The notes under the pieces are model-generated. The model was not told where the DNA came from. It saw only the letters and a program-made list of their open reading frames with translations, and made no database searches. Both the position numbers and the translations under genes were made by a program. From the NCBI RefSeq assembly GCF_025698545.1, contig NC_068567.1, positions 8,618,001 to 8,682,000 on the forward strand: 64,000 nt of DNA, written 5' to 3'. Every line of letters begins with the position of its first letter. Positions within the stretch are counted from its first letter, which is position 1. Of this stretch, positions 25,333 to 38,017 are shown piece by piece. This DNA is from Gossypium raimondii (taxonomy: Eukaryota > Streptophyta > Magnoliopsida > Malvales > Malvaceae).

Positions 25333-27085
25333 TGTAATAGTCCGATTTCAGTGGTGTCGAAAACAGTGGTTTTGGAATCTTGTTCTCTGATGATCAAGTC
25401 AGTAAATATTATTAATTAATATTTATGAGTTAATTGTATTATTATATTCAATTTTGGTCTGACGAATTTGTTAATTGGATAGTTAGTTAAGGTACAAGTA
25501 TTTTGACTCTAAAGTCAGTGGTGTTGGAAAATGAGATATCAAGACCTCGTTTATTAAATATTTACGGAGTTATTGTATAAGTTAATTGAATTACGGATAG
25601 GCAATTTCTTGAATTAGTGACTAATTAAGGTACAAGGATTAAATCGTAAAATAAAAAATGTTAAAGTTTGGTCCTTCAATTTGGTAAGATTTCAAGTTCG
25701 TTTATCATAATTTTTATATTTTGAGATCATGATAACTCAATTTAGATAACACAAGTATTATTTCTCAAAACTATTAAAGTTTCAAAATGTTGCCATTGAT
25801 GATTTCGTGAAGTTCTTGATGTTATTTGGTTAGATTTGAAGCTTAGATATGAAAAAAAACTAATTTGTAAAGTGAAATTTGTTAATTTTAAACATAGGGA
25901 CTAAAGTGTAAATATTTTGAAATTGATATAAAATTTTTATAAATATGGACAATAAACGGTCTTAGAAGAATATAATGGAAATTGTATAAAATGGAATTAA
26001 GTTGTCATATGCCTTGAATAGGATGTTATAATATAATTGAAACTAATAATTGGCAATGAATTATTATAACTCAAGATTTAAATCAATCAAGTTAATCGAG
26101 AAATAAAAGAAATTACGGATTAGTCCTTGACACCTTGTAGTTGTCGTTTTTAGGTAAGTTCATATGGTGTATTTATATTTTGATTCATCATGTATATTGT
26201 ATTGTAAATGTTATATATATAATATATACTTTAGTAAACTTTGAATTTTTTACAATTTAGTACAAAAAGGTGAGAAATGATTAATTTGAAATGGAATAAC
26301 ATGAACTTACATAATGGAATTACCCCAATGAAACTTTGTAAATGTATCGTACACATGGTTACAGGTTGATCTCCAATGATTCTGAGATCCAACATTTTTT
26401 ACAGACTCGAAGATACATGTGATGCAGGCTTAGCTCGGATGAGTAATCTGATGTCATTTCAAAGGTTTATCCAGACGGGTAACCTTAAATGTATATTTAA
26501 CTCTGACCAAACTATTTGATGTGTCAATATAAAGGTTTAGCCCAGACGGCAACCTGACACGAATATATGTTAAGCTCAAACGAGCAACATATGTGGTTAA
26601 TTACTGATGATTACCGAGATCCATCATTTGCTGCGAACTCGAAGATACATGTGACACAGGTTTAGCTCGAGTGAGTAACCTAATGTCATTTTATAGGTTT
26701 AGCCCGAACAGGTAATTTGACATGTATATTTACAGCTTTGGCTAAGCTATTTAATGTATCGATAAAAGGTTTAGCCCGGACGGGTAACTTGACACAAGTG
26801 GATATGTTTAACTCGGACGAGCACTAGATGTGATTAGAACCAGTGTATTTAAGTTCTTTTACGACGTTTCATTGGGTAACATTAATGATACAAAAATGTG
26901 GAAGTTGAACAATTTGAATTATGTCTATTGATCCTAAATAGTGAAATGGAGAAATTAAGGGCACGCATAGTAGTATATTTCCATATGATTGAATGATGGT
27001 TAAATTGAATATAGATGATATAAAACTTATGTTTTTAAATGAAATGTTATGTGATCAAGTATGAACCAAACTCACCTTGATGTTG
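25333..27085 (-). mobile_element. LTR of the TGTAACACC family, reverse orientation, truncated
   Basis: It opens TGTAATAGTCCGATTTCAGT, matching the reverse complement of the 3' end of the solo LTR at 27409-30460 (TGTAACAATCCAATTTTAGT). It lacks the expected terminal GGGGTGTTACA, so its other end is lost. It contains a tandem duplication of about 232 bp (separate entry). No coding sequence is present. Confidence 0.6.
26368..26830. repeat. two-copy tandem repeat inside the reversed LTR, about 232-bp unit
   Basis: The phrase ctcgaagatacatgtga occurs at 26406 and again at 26638. Within each unit the short motif 'ggtttagcccggacgggtaac' recurs in variants (about 26463, 26533, 26695, 26769). Copies are diverged, so the duplication is old. 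Confidence 0.65.
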
Positions 27086-27089
27086 TTGT

Positions 27090-27408
27090 TGTTGGATCTG
27101 GTGCCCTTAGTGTAGTATTTTCGTCTAAGTACATTTGTAATTTTTTTCCGAATAGATTGTTTAATAAAATTATTCATGAATTAAATTAATAACCTTTATA
27201 TTGTTTTCCTCAAATGGTTTTTGCACGCAAAACAAAATAGAAACAAATATTGCTCATTGATTACTTAATGTTTAACTAATACTAAGTGATATTACGTGGT
27301 CGAATCGTGATACGAAAATACAACTTGTATTAGTAGACGAACCTAAACATGTTCTTAGTCTAATTGAAAATGAGCAAAAAGATTGAAAAACTAATATGTT
27401 GTCTATCA
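27090..27408. mobile_element. retrotransposon-like non-coding sequence, left part of interrupted element
   Basis: It begins TGTTGGATCTGG (LTR-like 5'-TG) and continues without coding capacity until the solo LTR insertion. It should be contiguous with 30466 onward before that insertion. Confidence 0.35.
27404..27408. repeat. 5-bp target site duplication, left copy (TATCA)
   Basis: Repeated at 30461-30465 on the far side of the solo LTR. Confidence 0.8.
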
Positions 27409-30400
27409 TGTAACACCCCTAACCCATCTTCGTCGCCAGAATAGGGTTACAGAGTGTTACAGTACAAATTAGGAAATTTATCATCAAACAGAAACAAAAA
27501 TATAAAATAAATAATAATATTCAATAGCTTAAAAATTAGGGTAAATTACACTTACGGACCTTAAATCGAGCTTACGAGGCCTTAAAAATGGTTTGGGAAC
27601 AATCCGAGACTAATTTGAATCAAAACAGAAAAATATGCAAAATATTGAAAAATTTTGGAAACAGGGGTCACACGGCTGTGTGTCCAACCCGTGTGGAATA
27701 GCCTAGGTCGTGTCGCTTCACACATGGTCATGTGGCTTCCCCATACGCCCTTGTGGCCAGACCGTGTAACTAACTGTGACCGTGTGAAAAATCTTGCACC
27801 TAAAAATTTATAAGACACATGGTCGTGTGTCCAAGCCGTGTGTGTCACAAGACCGTATGGCCAAGCCATTTGGAATAGCCCAAGCCGTATGCACCTTAAA
27901 AAGCTTCTAAAAAAAGGCAAACTTTCATCCAACACTTAGGTTCCAAGCCAAATTAAAACCAATTGTTTCTATATGTTAAAAACACATGCCAAAACAATCA
28001 ACCTAAATGTCTAACCAATGTGTCCTCATTGACACCACAGTTCAATTATCAATCTCAATTCACATGACACATCAACTAATTTGCATTCAAATTCATAAGT
28101 TCATATATAAAACTCATGTCAAACTTATAATTTCTTCTTAATCATTCACATTCATTCATACCATGATTCAAACACTTAAATAATGTTTATATCAAATGAC
28201 CAAAACAATTTTATATGAACATATTCACACCAAGATTAAAGGTACATACACAATTAAGCTTATACCAAGTTTAAAACGTAACATTTGTAATAAGTATCCA
28301 AACATATACAAATACGCCTATTACATATACATTCAATGGTTCAAAACACTCATTGAGCACACACAAACATGCCAAATCAATCAACTTATAGGTTTTAACC
28401 AATATGTCATTCAAAGGCACATCAACTTAAAACAATTTACTTTCACTCCATAGCCTAAGCTTACTGCACTACAACCATAAACATTTCAATCATTTCAACC
28501 ACACATATAAACATGTCTAAAACATACATTTACATGTCACTTAAAGTGACCAAAAGATACTTATTTACAAAGCTTTACAAGTCCACCCCAAAACATAATC
28601 GCCAAAAGATATGACCAAACCAAGTAAGCCAAGTAACATATTCATGACACCTATTACATATGAGTCTTATACATGCCATTTATAACCGTAGCCAAAATGT
28701 TCAAAAGTACCAAATGTTCGACGGATAGTGTGATAGGGCTCCAACAAGATTCCAACCGAATGAGCTTTCCATTGACCTACAAATTAGAGGAACAACAACT
28801 ACGTAAGCATATAATGCTTAGTAAATTCCTATAAAGAAACTTAAACTTATTGTTCCTTAACATTAAACCATTCAATCATACTTATTAAATCACATAACAC
28901 TTGCCTTTCCTAACACCAGAATTCCCATCATTATAGTATCTCTTTCCATGCATTATTAAAGCTCACCTTACCGTTCCGTACGGTCATCGTTATCCATAAT
29001 TCATATATAAGCTTTTTCATTCCTTTACTTACCCGTTGAGCCGTATAGAATAACATCGGATACTCGGAAACACCTTTTCATGGAACCATAACCTTTTCAA
29101 TAATGCTCACATGAGTTGTGAAATGGGCATACTCACACGAGCTGTGGGTTGAGACGTTAGCTACACAATGCTACTCACACGAGTTGTGGAGAATCAACAA
29201 CAAATGCAAGACCTTAGCCATCAGTAGGACATTCAAGACTAGCATCCGAAACATATAATCTCTAGTGACATGTCATTTGTATCCTAAGCATTCTTTAGGT
29301 TCAAACAGGATTATAAACCATCGAGTATACAAGTCATCATATTATTACCGAATCAATTATTTTTAACATAACATTAACTATAAATTAATCTATCAATAAT
29401 TGATAAGCATATATCTCATACGAACTTACCTCAATTACAACGGTTGTATTAACAAAGTCGAGAACTACTCTGAAACTGTCGTTTTTCCCCGATTCACGTC
29501 CAATTGATTCTTTTCTTGATCTAAATAGTAATTTAATTCAATTAAATATTTCAAACAATCTAAAATCATTAAATTTAATTTCTTATTCACTTTAATATGA
29601 AATTACAAAATTATCCCTAACATTTTAACTTTATACCATCTAGTCCTTAAACCCATGACATGAAAATTCATCATTTTTTTAACCAAAATATGCCAGCCTA
29701 CTTTTCTCTATATTTATCTCAACCCATATTTTTACTCATTTCACCCAAATAACATTAACATTACCATTTATACAATTTAGTCTTTAACCCCTAAAATTCA
29801 TTAAACAAATCATGTTTATTTAACCACCAAAATTAATTATCTAACACTTAACATCACAACACATCAAATTCATTCTTGCCAAGTCCCTTAACCTTTAATA
29901 GTTTTGCAAATTAACCCTCAGGCTAGGTAGATTAAGCTAAAACGAGCTCAAAACATAAAAATCCTTAAAAACAGAATTAAAAACACTTATATGCAAAGCT
30001 CCAATGTTGTTCCAACTTAAGCTAATAAAACGGTTTTCTTTCCCACAAAAATCGGTGGAGGAGTGTATCAAAGAAGATGAAACTATTTTAGTTATCTTTT
30101 ATTATTATTACTAATTATTTATTTACCATTTTAGCGTTTAAAAATATCCAATTTTACTCAAATACCAAACCGCCAAATTCCACTAACTTGTACATATGGT
30201 ATTATTACTATTTAAATCCCTTCATTAAAGATTCCACATCCATTTAACCCTTTAACAAAAGAGATCAATGTTTGCTCCTTTTTTAATTTAGTCTTTTTTA
30301 ATTAATTAACCATTTAAACCTCAAATTTTATTAACGAAAATTTAATACGGTCTTAATATAACTCTATAAGCATTAAATAAACATTAAAATATTTATTCAC

Positions 30401-30460
30401 TCATCAGAATTGTGGTCCCGAAACCGCAGTTTCTGACACCACTAAAATTGGATTGTTACA
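27409..30460 (+). mobile_element. solo LTR, 3,052 bp, TGTAACACC family
   Basis: It begins TGTAACACCCCTAACCC and ends GGATTGTTACA (5'-TG...CA-3') with perfect TATCA duplications outside. No tRNA primer-binding site, gag or pol lies inside or next to it, so it is a lone LTR left by recombination between the two LTRs of one element. The first 500 bp contain repeated 'cacacgg.cgtgtg' phrases. LTRs this long suggest a Ty3/gypsy (Tekay/Del-like) source, which is inference. Related fragments are at 25333-27085, 32400-33565 and 51681-51990. Confidence 0.8.
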
Positions 30461-30465
30461 TATCA
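30461..30465. repeat. 5-bp target site duplication, right copy (TATCA)
   Basis: Direct repeat of 27404-27408. Confidence 0.8.
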
Positions 30466-32390
30466 AGTACAATTTGGGAGATGCCTTGTCTTCAGCATCA
30501 GAGTGGATGACTCCCAAAGGATAGAGACATAGATGTGACTGACTGGATTGACAGTACATCGGACAGGACTCCAACAGAATAGATCTTGAATTCATTTATA
30601 GATTTATTCACTTGTGACGTTCATAGGATGACATACCTAAATCATGAGTGGGTGGCAGACTATGTATGTATGACTCGTACACTTTGATGTAAGTAAAAGC
30701 TTGAGTTCAATTAGATAAGGAATTAAAAGCTGGTGCATTGGGTGTACGACTTCTATAGTATGTAAAGCCATTCACAACAGTATAATTCATAGCCCAAAAC
30801 ATGGGTAAATAATATCCTCTCATTGGCATTACATGGTTGATGAAAAGTAAACACGGTCACGGGTCGTCCATTTTTGTGATGGATGACTTGACCACTATTT
30901 GATAGTGATTAACTTTTCATGAAGGAAAACGTAATGGTTACCATGAGATAAAATAGGATCATATTGGGAGAACGAATTTTATCCCAAAGATCAAAGATAT
31001 CCTATGAGGGTAACACACTTACGATAAGGTCATTGGACGAGCACTGAGTAGTTGCTTTCGTAATGGTATGTCATTGGGGAGAGCCTATAGTGGAATGACA
31101 TCATGACTAAATGAGTTTATAACTAATAGGCGAAAAATTGAAACTTAATTATAAATCATTTGAGCTTCAACTACATATGTCCAATCAGTCCCTCCGCTAG
31201 CTCGTTAAAACTAGAAATGAATTGTGTGTTTGAATAGAAAAAAAAATTGGAAAAATTCAGGAATTATTATGGCTTTCTCCAAAATGGCTAAATGGAATCA
31301 TTTGGAAATGAATGTAGGTTTCCAAAAATGGAAATGGAAATAGAAATCAAAATGAAAATTTGCAATCCTATATTGGATTACTTAAAAAATGATGGAAGAA
31401 TAAGCTTATACTTTTGGACTGTTTTGAAACTTGAAAATGAAAATAAATCATTCGGTCATGGTAAACATGTTGAGTTGTTACATATTTAACGAATTTTCTC
31501 AAAATTTTACCGGGAGTAAAATCGTCAAAATTTTACTGAGAGTAAAATCATTAAAATTTTATAATGGGTAAAATTAGCGTGAGAAAAATATTTAATATAT
31601 AATTATTAAATTTTATTTTGAGAAATAGAAAACTGAATCGGGTTGGATTGCATTACAGAGTATTGGATCAAAAAGGGCCTAGGAAGCACTCGTAATTGGA
31701 CTCAATGTGAGAGAGGCCCAAAACCCCTCATATAACATGAAGGGTGCGACAACCCTAGTAGAAATATAAGGGTGAGACGTTCACCCCTCTCCTACTCTTT
31801 AAAATAAACCTCTACAACTTTACAAGAGTTTTACCTTCTCTTCCCATTAATAGATGGCACCAGTAAGTAGAGCTATTAACACAACTTTTGAGATATTGTT
31901 ATTCTGCCAAAAATAAAGAGAATTTATTCTCAACTTTTATATATATATATTTCCAGAATAATAATTTTATCAGTTTCTATTAAGAAGAGAGAATTTCCGT
32001 TTTCACCTAAAAAGAAAACTTTTTTCTAATTCTGTGTTTTGATTCAATTGGTTTGAGCCCACACTTGAAGCAGCTTGTGGTACGAGAATAATAGAGAAAA
32101 TCATTTGGTTGAAAGCCGAAAAACATCAAGGATCCACTTATTCAAAAGTACAGGTATGTATTCAGTTAAGGTTTGTCAATATAAATATCACAAACTGGGT
32201 TGGTTTTCAAATTTTCAATTTTCCGATGTGCGAGAAAACCATTTTGAAACGAGTTTTTTTTTCCATTAGTTGTGTTATGCCATGTTAGGTGGACTTGATT
32301 TTACATAATGTTTAGTATATCTATTGAATGGTTAAGGTAAGTTAATTGTTTATATTGTATGAGCTTAATAGGTATTCGTAATACTTGCTC
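30466..32390. mobile_element. retrotransposon-like non-coding sequence, right part of interrupted element
   Basis: The base composition is less AT-rich, with no reading frame of interest. It includes a short direct repeat around 31500-31570 (aaaattttac.g.gagtaaaatc three times). A leader-like run 31740-31900 (cacccctctcctactctttaaaataaacctc) resembles an LTR promoter/leader. The class is uncertain. Confidence 0.35.
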
Positions 32391-32399
32391 CGTCATACT

Positions 32400-33565
32400 T
32401 GTTTTTTCCTGTAGATTTTGGACGTTTGAAAAGTATCGATCAAATTCTCGAGGAACTCACACTATCTATCTCCTGATTCAGTAGACTTTTGATCGTTTGA
32501 ACCTAGTTATATATGGCATGTACTTAGGAGTGTTTAGACGTTTATAATGTTACTTACATTTTGAGGCATTTTGAGCATGAATTCTTATGGAAATGCTAAC
32601 TTGTTATGCTTGTAAGTTGGTGTCATGTTACATAAGATTAGAATAATCAAAGTGAATTAAGTATTTTAAACTAGTTGATTGCATGAAATGGATGAATGGC
32701 TTGGAATTGTATAAGTCGTTTGAATGACTTGAAGTAGAACATTTAATCTTGTTGTGTTTTGGTGCCAAATGTGGAATATTGGTTAGGTGTTTAAAAGAAA
32801 TGATATATGATATGTTTTGGCATGAATTTTAAGTTTTTTTGAACAAGTTTACATGTTGGATAGGTACACCTATTTGATGACTTGAGTGGTTACTTTGAAC
32901 AAATACCAAATGGTCTATTCTTACACCACACAGGCCACATGATCGTGTGAGTACTGTAGATTTGGTCAATTATTTTTATCTGAGGCCTCGATATGTTACA
33001 TGATCCCTTTCCTTTCGGTAGTGTGACTCTTGGATGAAAGTTTTGGTGCTTTAACCCACACGGCTTCAACGAGTGACACGGCTTGGACACACGGTTGTGT
33101 CCCCTATTTTTCATGAATGCCCTTATATTTTAAAAATGTTTCAATTTGATCCTTAGTTGTACTCGGGTCAACTTAAGAGTTTTCGTAAGCTCGATTAAGA
33201 CTTGAATCTAATTGTATATCATAATATTTGAGTGTTTATGACATGATTGATTATTTGAAGGATTTATTTATGATATATTTGATCTGATATTTTGGAAATG
33301 TTGCACATTAGTCCTAGTTAAATTTTGGGTAATACTGGAGCATTCGTAAGTTCGTATAAGGCCTGAGAAATGTTGTATTTGGTGATTACGAATTGAATTG
33401 ACTATGATTGTATGAATTATGTTTAATTTGAGTATAATTTTGTATTTATGAAGTATTTCACATTTATTTGAAATAATCAATGTGAATTGAAAGTGTACTA
33501 TTCCGGTTATACTGTAGCATTCTGTAGCTCGGGTCCAACAACCGAACCAAGTAAGGGGTGTTACA
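32400..33565 (-). mobile_element. truncated LTR of the TGTAACACC family, reverse orientation
   Basis: It ends AAGTAAGGGGTGTTACA at 33565, the reverse complement of the family's 5' end. It carries the family's 'cacacggcttcaac...gacacggcttggacacacgg' phrases at 33055-33100. The left boundary is approximate. Confidence 0.55.
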
Positions 33566-33599
33566 CAAACATTTCAAAAACACCTTTGAAAAACACTTT

Positions 33600-34100
33600 T
33601 TCACAGCAAAATACCAAAACAAAGTTAAGCTAAAAGGTTAATGCACTTTTTAATGCTTAAACTTGACAATTGTTCCCAAGTTGAGTTTTGAACTTTTTTT
33701 GTTCAAGTTAGTCCCTCAACTTGGCAATTATTCTCAAAATAGGGTTTAAATTTTCTTTTTGTCTAAATTAGTTCTTGAAGGTTTAAATTTTCTTTTTGTC
33801 TAAGTTAGTTCTTAAACTTAGCAATTGACCCCACATTGGGACTTGAACTATTTTTTGTATCAAATTTAGTCCTTGATAATTCCTTAAAAAAAAATTGGAC
33901 AAAAAAAGTTCAGATCTCAATGTGAAAACAATTATTCAAGGGCTAAACAAGTTCAAGCCTTAATGTATGAACAATTATCTATTCCAAACCTTGATATAAA
34001 AACAATTACCGAATTTAAGAACTATCTTGAAAAAAAATTGAAACATGTTAGAAGCAAAAAAATTGCATTAACCTTAAATTAAATGTGAAGGTGTGAGTCA
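33600..34100. repeat. dispersed repeat with internal short repeats
   Basis: Phrases such as 'aaattttctttttgtctaaattagttctt' recur in tandem about 60 bp apart (33741-33820) and then appear in opposite sense (33890-34060). The stretch is therefore a loose inverted-repeat structure of the 'tagtccttgaac' type. It is non-coding. Confidence 0.5.
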
Positions 34101-34113
34101 AGAGGGGGTGCGG

Positions 34114-34870
34114 TAGACCTGCTCATGGGTTGGGCCACCTGTCCAAACTCAAAGGCTTGTCCGAAAAATGAAAGGGTTTAGACAAAATATAAGACTCGAA
34201 AAATGGGCTTGGGTAAATTTTAAAGTCCATTTTCTATTTGGGCCGAGCCTTGGGCAAGATTTTTTGGACTGATCTCAACCCGAATATACTATGTTATAAA
34301 AATATTATATGAATTATATATGTTAAATAATAATTATATATATGTATATTTATATTTTTATATATGTATATTTATATATTTATATTTATATTTATATTTA
34401 TATTTATATTAAATCACTAACTAAATAACAATTAAACCCACTTCCAAAACCTAAAAACAACTTACCCAACTAAATAACTCAACCCAAAATATAAAATTTT
34501 AAAATTATATTTAATACAATAAAATATATATTATATTTATTTGGGTTTTTAATATAATGAAATATTTATTATATTTATGGTAGTATTTTTAATATAAATA
34601 TTTTTTATTGTGTTAGAGAATTTTTATTTTAATGTTTTTTAGTGTATCTTTTAATGTTTTTAAATTTTTAATATAATAAATACTTTTTATTATATTTTAA
34701 AAAATTATTGTTAAATAAAATTAATCTAAAAAATCAAATATAGATGGACCGGGTTGGCATCGAGTTTACTTTTAAACTAATCTAAAAAATAAGTCCATTG
34801 TTTATCTTGGACCGAATCCAAACTTAAAAGATTGATCTAAATATTTTAGCTTTTTCTATAAAACTAACCC
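34114..34870. mobile_element. hAT-like element, left end intact, right end lost
   Basis: The left end TAGACCTGCTCATGGGTTGG matches the hAT MITE end at 14476. It is followed by the same style of GGGCTTGGG/GGGCCGAGCC arm (to about 34290) and an AT-rich core. No matching right terminus or target duplication was found, so the right limit is approximate. Confidence 0.5.
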
Positions 34871-34919
34871 AAAATTTTAATTAATTGCGTAAATGACCTA
34901 TTTTTTAATTAAACATGTA

Positions 34920-35885
34920 AATGACCTAAAATATAAAGTAAAAGTTTGTGGAGCCAAAGAGTTTGACGCCACCAACATGCCACGTCAGTAATCAGGATTA
35001 AAAAAATCAATTTTTTAGCGGAGCCATGTAGAATAGCGTCACCTATATAAATATCAAGAAAATACTGTAATTTTTAAAAAATAAGGAGACTTTTAAAAAA
35101 ATTATTTTCTGATAGAGTTAAATAAATTAGCGCCACCAATTTCCAAAGCTGTCTATCTCCTTTTGCAACACTTTTTTAATATATTTAAAATTTTAAAAAA
35201 ATTTAAAAATCAATTTTTTGGCAGAGCCATGTAGAATAGTGTCACCTATATAAATACCAAGAAAATACTATAATTTTAAAAAAATAAGGAGACTAAAAAA
35301 AAATCATTTTCTGATAGAGCCAAATAAATTGGCGCCACCAGTTTCCAAAGCTACCTATCTCCTTTTACAACACTTTTTTAATATATTTAAAATTTTTAAA
35401 AAAAATTTAAGGTTACTAGGTCACTAGGTCCCAGCCTAGTGGTCCTCAGGCTGGGACGGTCGGGTTAAGAGTAGACCCATGTAAAATATTTGGCTTTTTA
35501 AAAAATTAATCTAAAAAATTTAATTACTTATGCAAATGACTTTTTTTTATTAAATATGTAAATGACCTAAAATTTACAATGAAAGTTGCTGGAGCCAAAG
35601 AGTTTGGCGTCACCAACATGCCACGTCAACATTCAGAATAAAAAAATCAATTTTTTTGTGGAGCCATGTAGAATGGCGTCACCTGTATAAATACTAAAAA
35701 AATATTATAATTTCTAAAAAAATGAGGGACTTTAAAAAAAATTTATATTTTCCAGTGGAGCCAAATAAATTAGTGTCACTAGTTTTGTCATCCCTTTTTG
35801 CAACGTGATTTTTAAAATTTAAAAATTTTAAAAAACAATTAGCGTCACTAGGTCCCAGCCTGAGGACCACTAGGGTACGGTGCCT
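34920..35885. repeat. direct-repeat array, 640-bp duplication with a nested 203-bp repeat
   Basis: The motif gagccatgtagaatag occurs at 35021, 35224 and 35661. The motif 'agccaaagagtttgacgccaccaacatgccacgtca' occurs near 34952 and again about 640 bp later near 35592. So a unit of about 640 bp is duplicated and contains a 203-bp internal duplication. A GC-rich phrase (aggtcccagcctagtggtcctcaggctggg) near 35430 reappears inverted near 35855. Non-coding. Confidence 0.7.
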
Positions 35886-37260
35886 GTGCTTTTACGTTGA
35901 AATTTGCTCCGAGTTGATATATACAGTTGCGTAACAAGATCGTTTTTCTTTGGGAAAACGTATGGAAGACTGTTAGCATTAACGTTGATGTGCAATTTCG
36001 TATTTTCTCTTATAACAAATCACCAAATTGTTGTTTCTGGAAAAAAAATTTATACGACTTATGTTCACAAACAAAATATTTTATATGGGTTTCATAAATA
36101 TTTAAAATTAAATCTTATCTATTATTTCTAACATTTATTATCATCTGCTAAATTTAATTTCTAATATCTATTCATTTTGGCCTAAACTTTTATAATTTAG
36201 TCAAATTATTTTGTTTTGGAAGGAAAATTTTATTGAACTTTAAAATTTTAATGGTACTAAAGTGACACCTCTATGTGTACTTTGTTTTATATGGATAATA
36301 TTTAATATTTTTTGAATTTTTTGAAAATACTTCAATTATTTTTATTATTTTTATGAAATAATTGTGAATTACTATGTAAGTTGTCATGTCAGGACCGTTA
36401 AATTTGATGGTCTAGACAATTTTTATATTTAAAACAAATAGAAAATGACTAAAATTTGAAGGCTAAAAAGTAAAAGTAATAAAAAAATTAAAGCTAAAAT
36501 GACAAAAAAATAAAGGGTTAATAAATATATTTGCCCCTAAACTAGTCCATTTGTACCTAATTGATACCTGAATTTGTATTCGATCATACATGTTGGTACC
36601 TTTACACTAATACCGCTAATTTGTGCTGACGTGACATAGATGACCAATCTAATGGTCCTCTTAAAATGTCATGTGTCAAACATAAACAAAAAAAATCTTT
36701 TAAAATATATAAATTAATAAAAAATATATAATTTTTTTCGCATTAAGTATGAACTTGAACAAATATTTGTTTAGATATAAACAATCATTTATCTAGATTC
36801 ATTCTATATTAGTTTTTAATAATTTTATATATTTTTAATTTTTTTATAAAATCAATTTTAGGTTATTTTTATTTTGAAAATATATAAAATAAATTTATAT
36901 AAAATTAAAATATACAAAAAAAGCGTATGAGATGTAAATATATAAATATTATAGGATTTTTATAAATTTAATTGATATCAACTAAGTAGGAATAAATAAG
37001 TTGAGGGGCAACATATATTTGGAATGTAAAGAAATCATGGAGCTATACAAAGGAACACAAATATAACGTGAAACTATACGCATAGAGCAGTAGCCTCATG
37101 CATCCTTATAAAGTTAAGGTAAAACTTCCATTGGAGCTTCTGTGAAAATTTGATTGGGCCCATCTTTGTGATATTTTGAGCCATCGGTGCAAAATCTATC
37201 AAAAATAATATTTTTACGTTTAAATAGTAAATAAAATTGAGATTGGGATATCTAAAATAT
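35886..37260. other. gene-free region with a dispersed repeat
   Basis: Positions 36515-36800 are an inverted-orientation relative of 49615-49915 (shared 'agaatgaatctaga', 'ttgacacatgacatt', 'ggtaccaacatg...tcaggtatcaatt'). The rest is AT-rich without recognisable genes. Confidence 0.5.
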
Positions 37261-38017
37261 TTTATTTTAATTTAATCAGGTTGTGCATGTGCACACGATG
37301 TATAACAGTAAAAATAATAGAGATAATTGAAATCGAAATAACAGTAATAATAAGCATAAACAAAATTAAATCGAATAAATCGATATGATAAAATTCTATC
37401 TTCAAACTTAATTTTTGTTCCAATTTCGAACCAAACTTTAATAACAAGTCTTCTTCTTCAACCGATAAGTCGGTTATAATGATTGAGATCACCTTAAACC
37501 ACCAACCCTTTTGTGTGTAAATTAATTGCGGAAATGCCCAACAATTAACCCTTCCCAAACAAACAACCACGAAATACGCATCCATGATTTACCTCTTCAG
37601 TAATCTTGCAAACTAAGACCCAACTCGAATCAACAACCTCAACTACGTGGATCATTTAAATTCGATTGTTATTTCCCTTAACGGATCCAACCAATCACTT
37701 AATTGGACATGCTAGTTTGTTCCTCAATAGACCATATACAAAAAACAATCGTATCGGTCCTTCCACCAATTTTGACTTGGTATCAATACAGCTTTGTGAG
37801 ACGCTATCCCCTAAATCAGAAAAACAACAAATTCCAAAATGAAAGTTTTTAATTGTAATTTCAGATCTCGCAGCTCCGAAAACCAAATAAAAAATCAACC
37901 TATCAAACTAATTCATAAAACTAAAAAACAATGAAAGAAGAATAATTAAAGAGGAATTTTTATTAGTTCCCATATATTATGGAATGAGAAGGATGATGAA
38001 CAACATGAGATATATAT

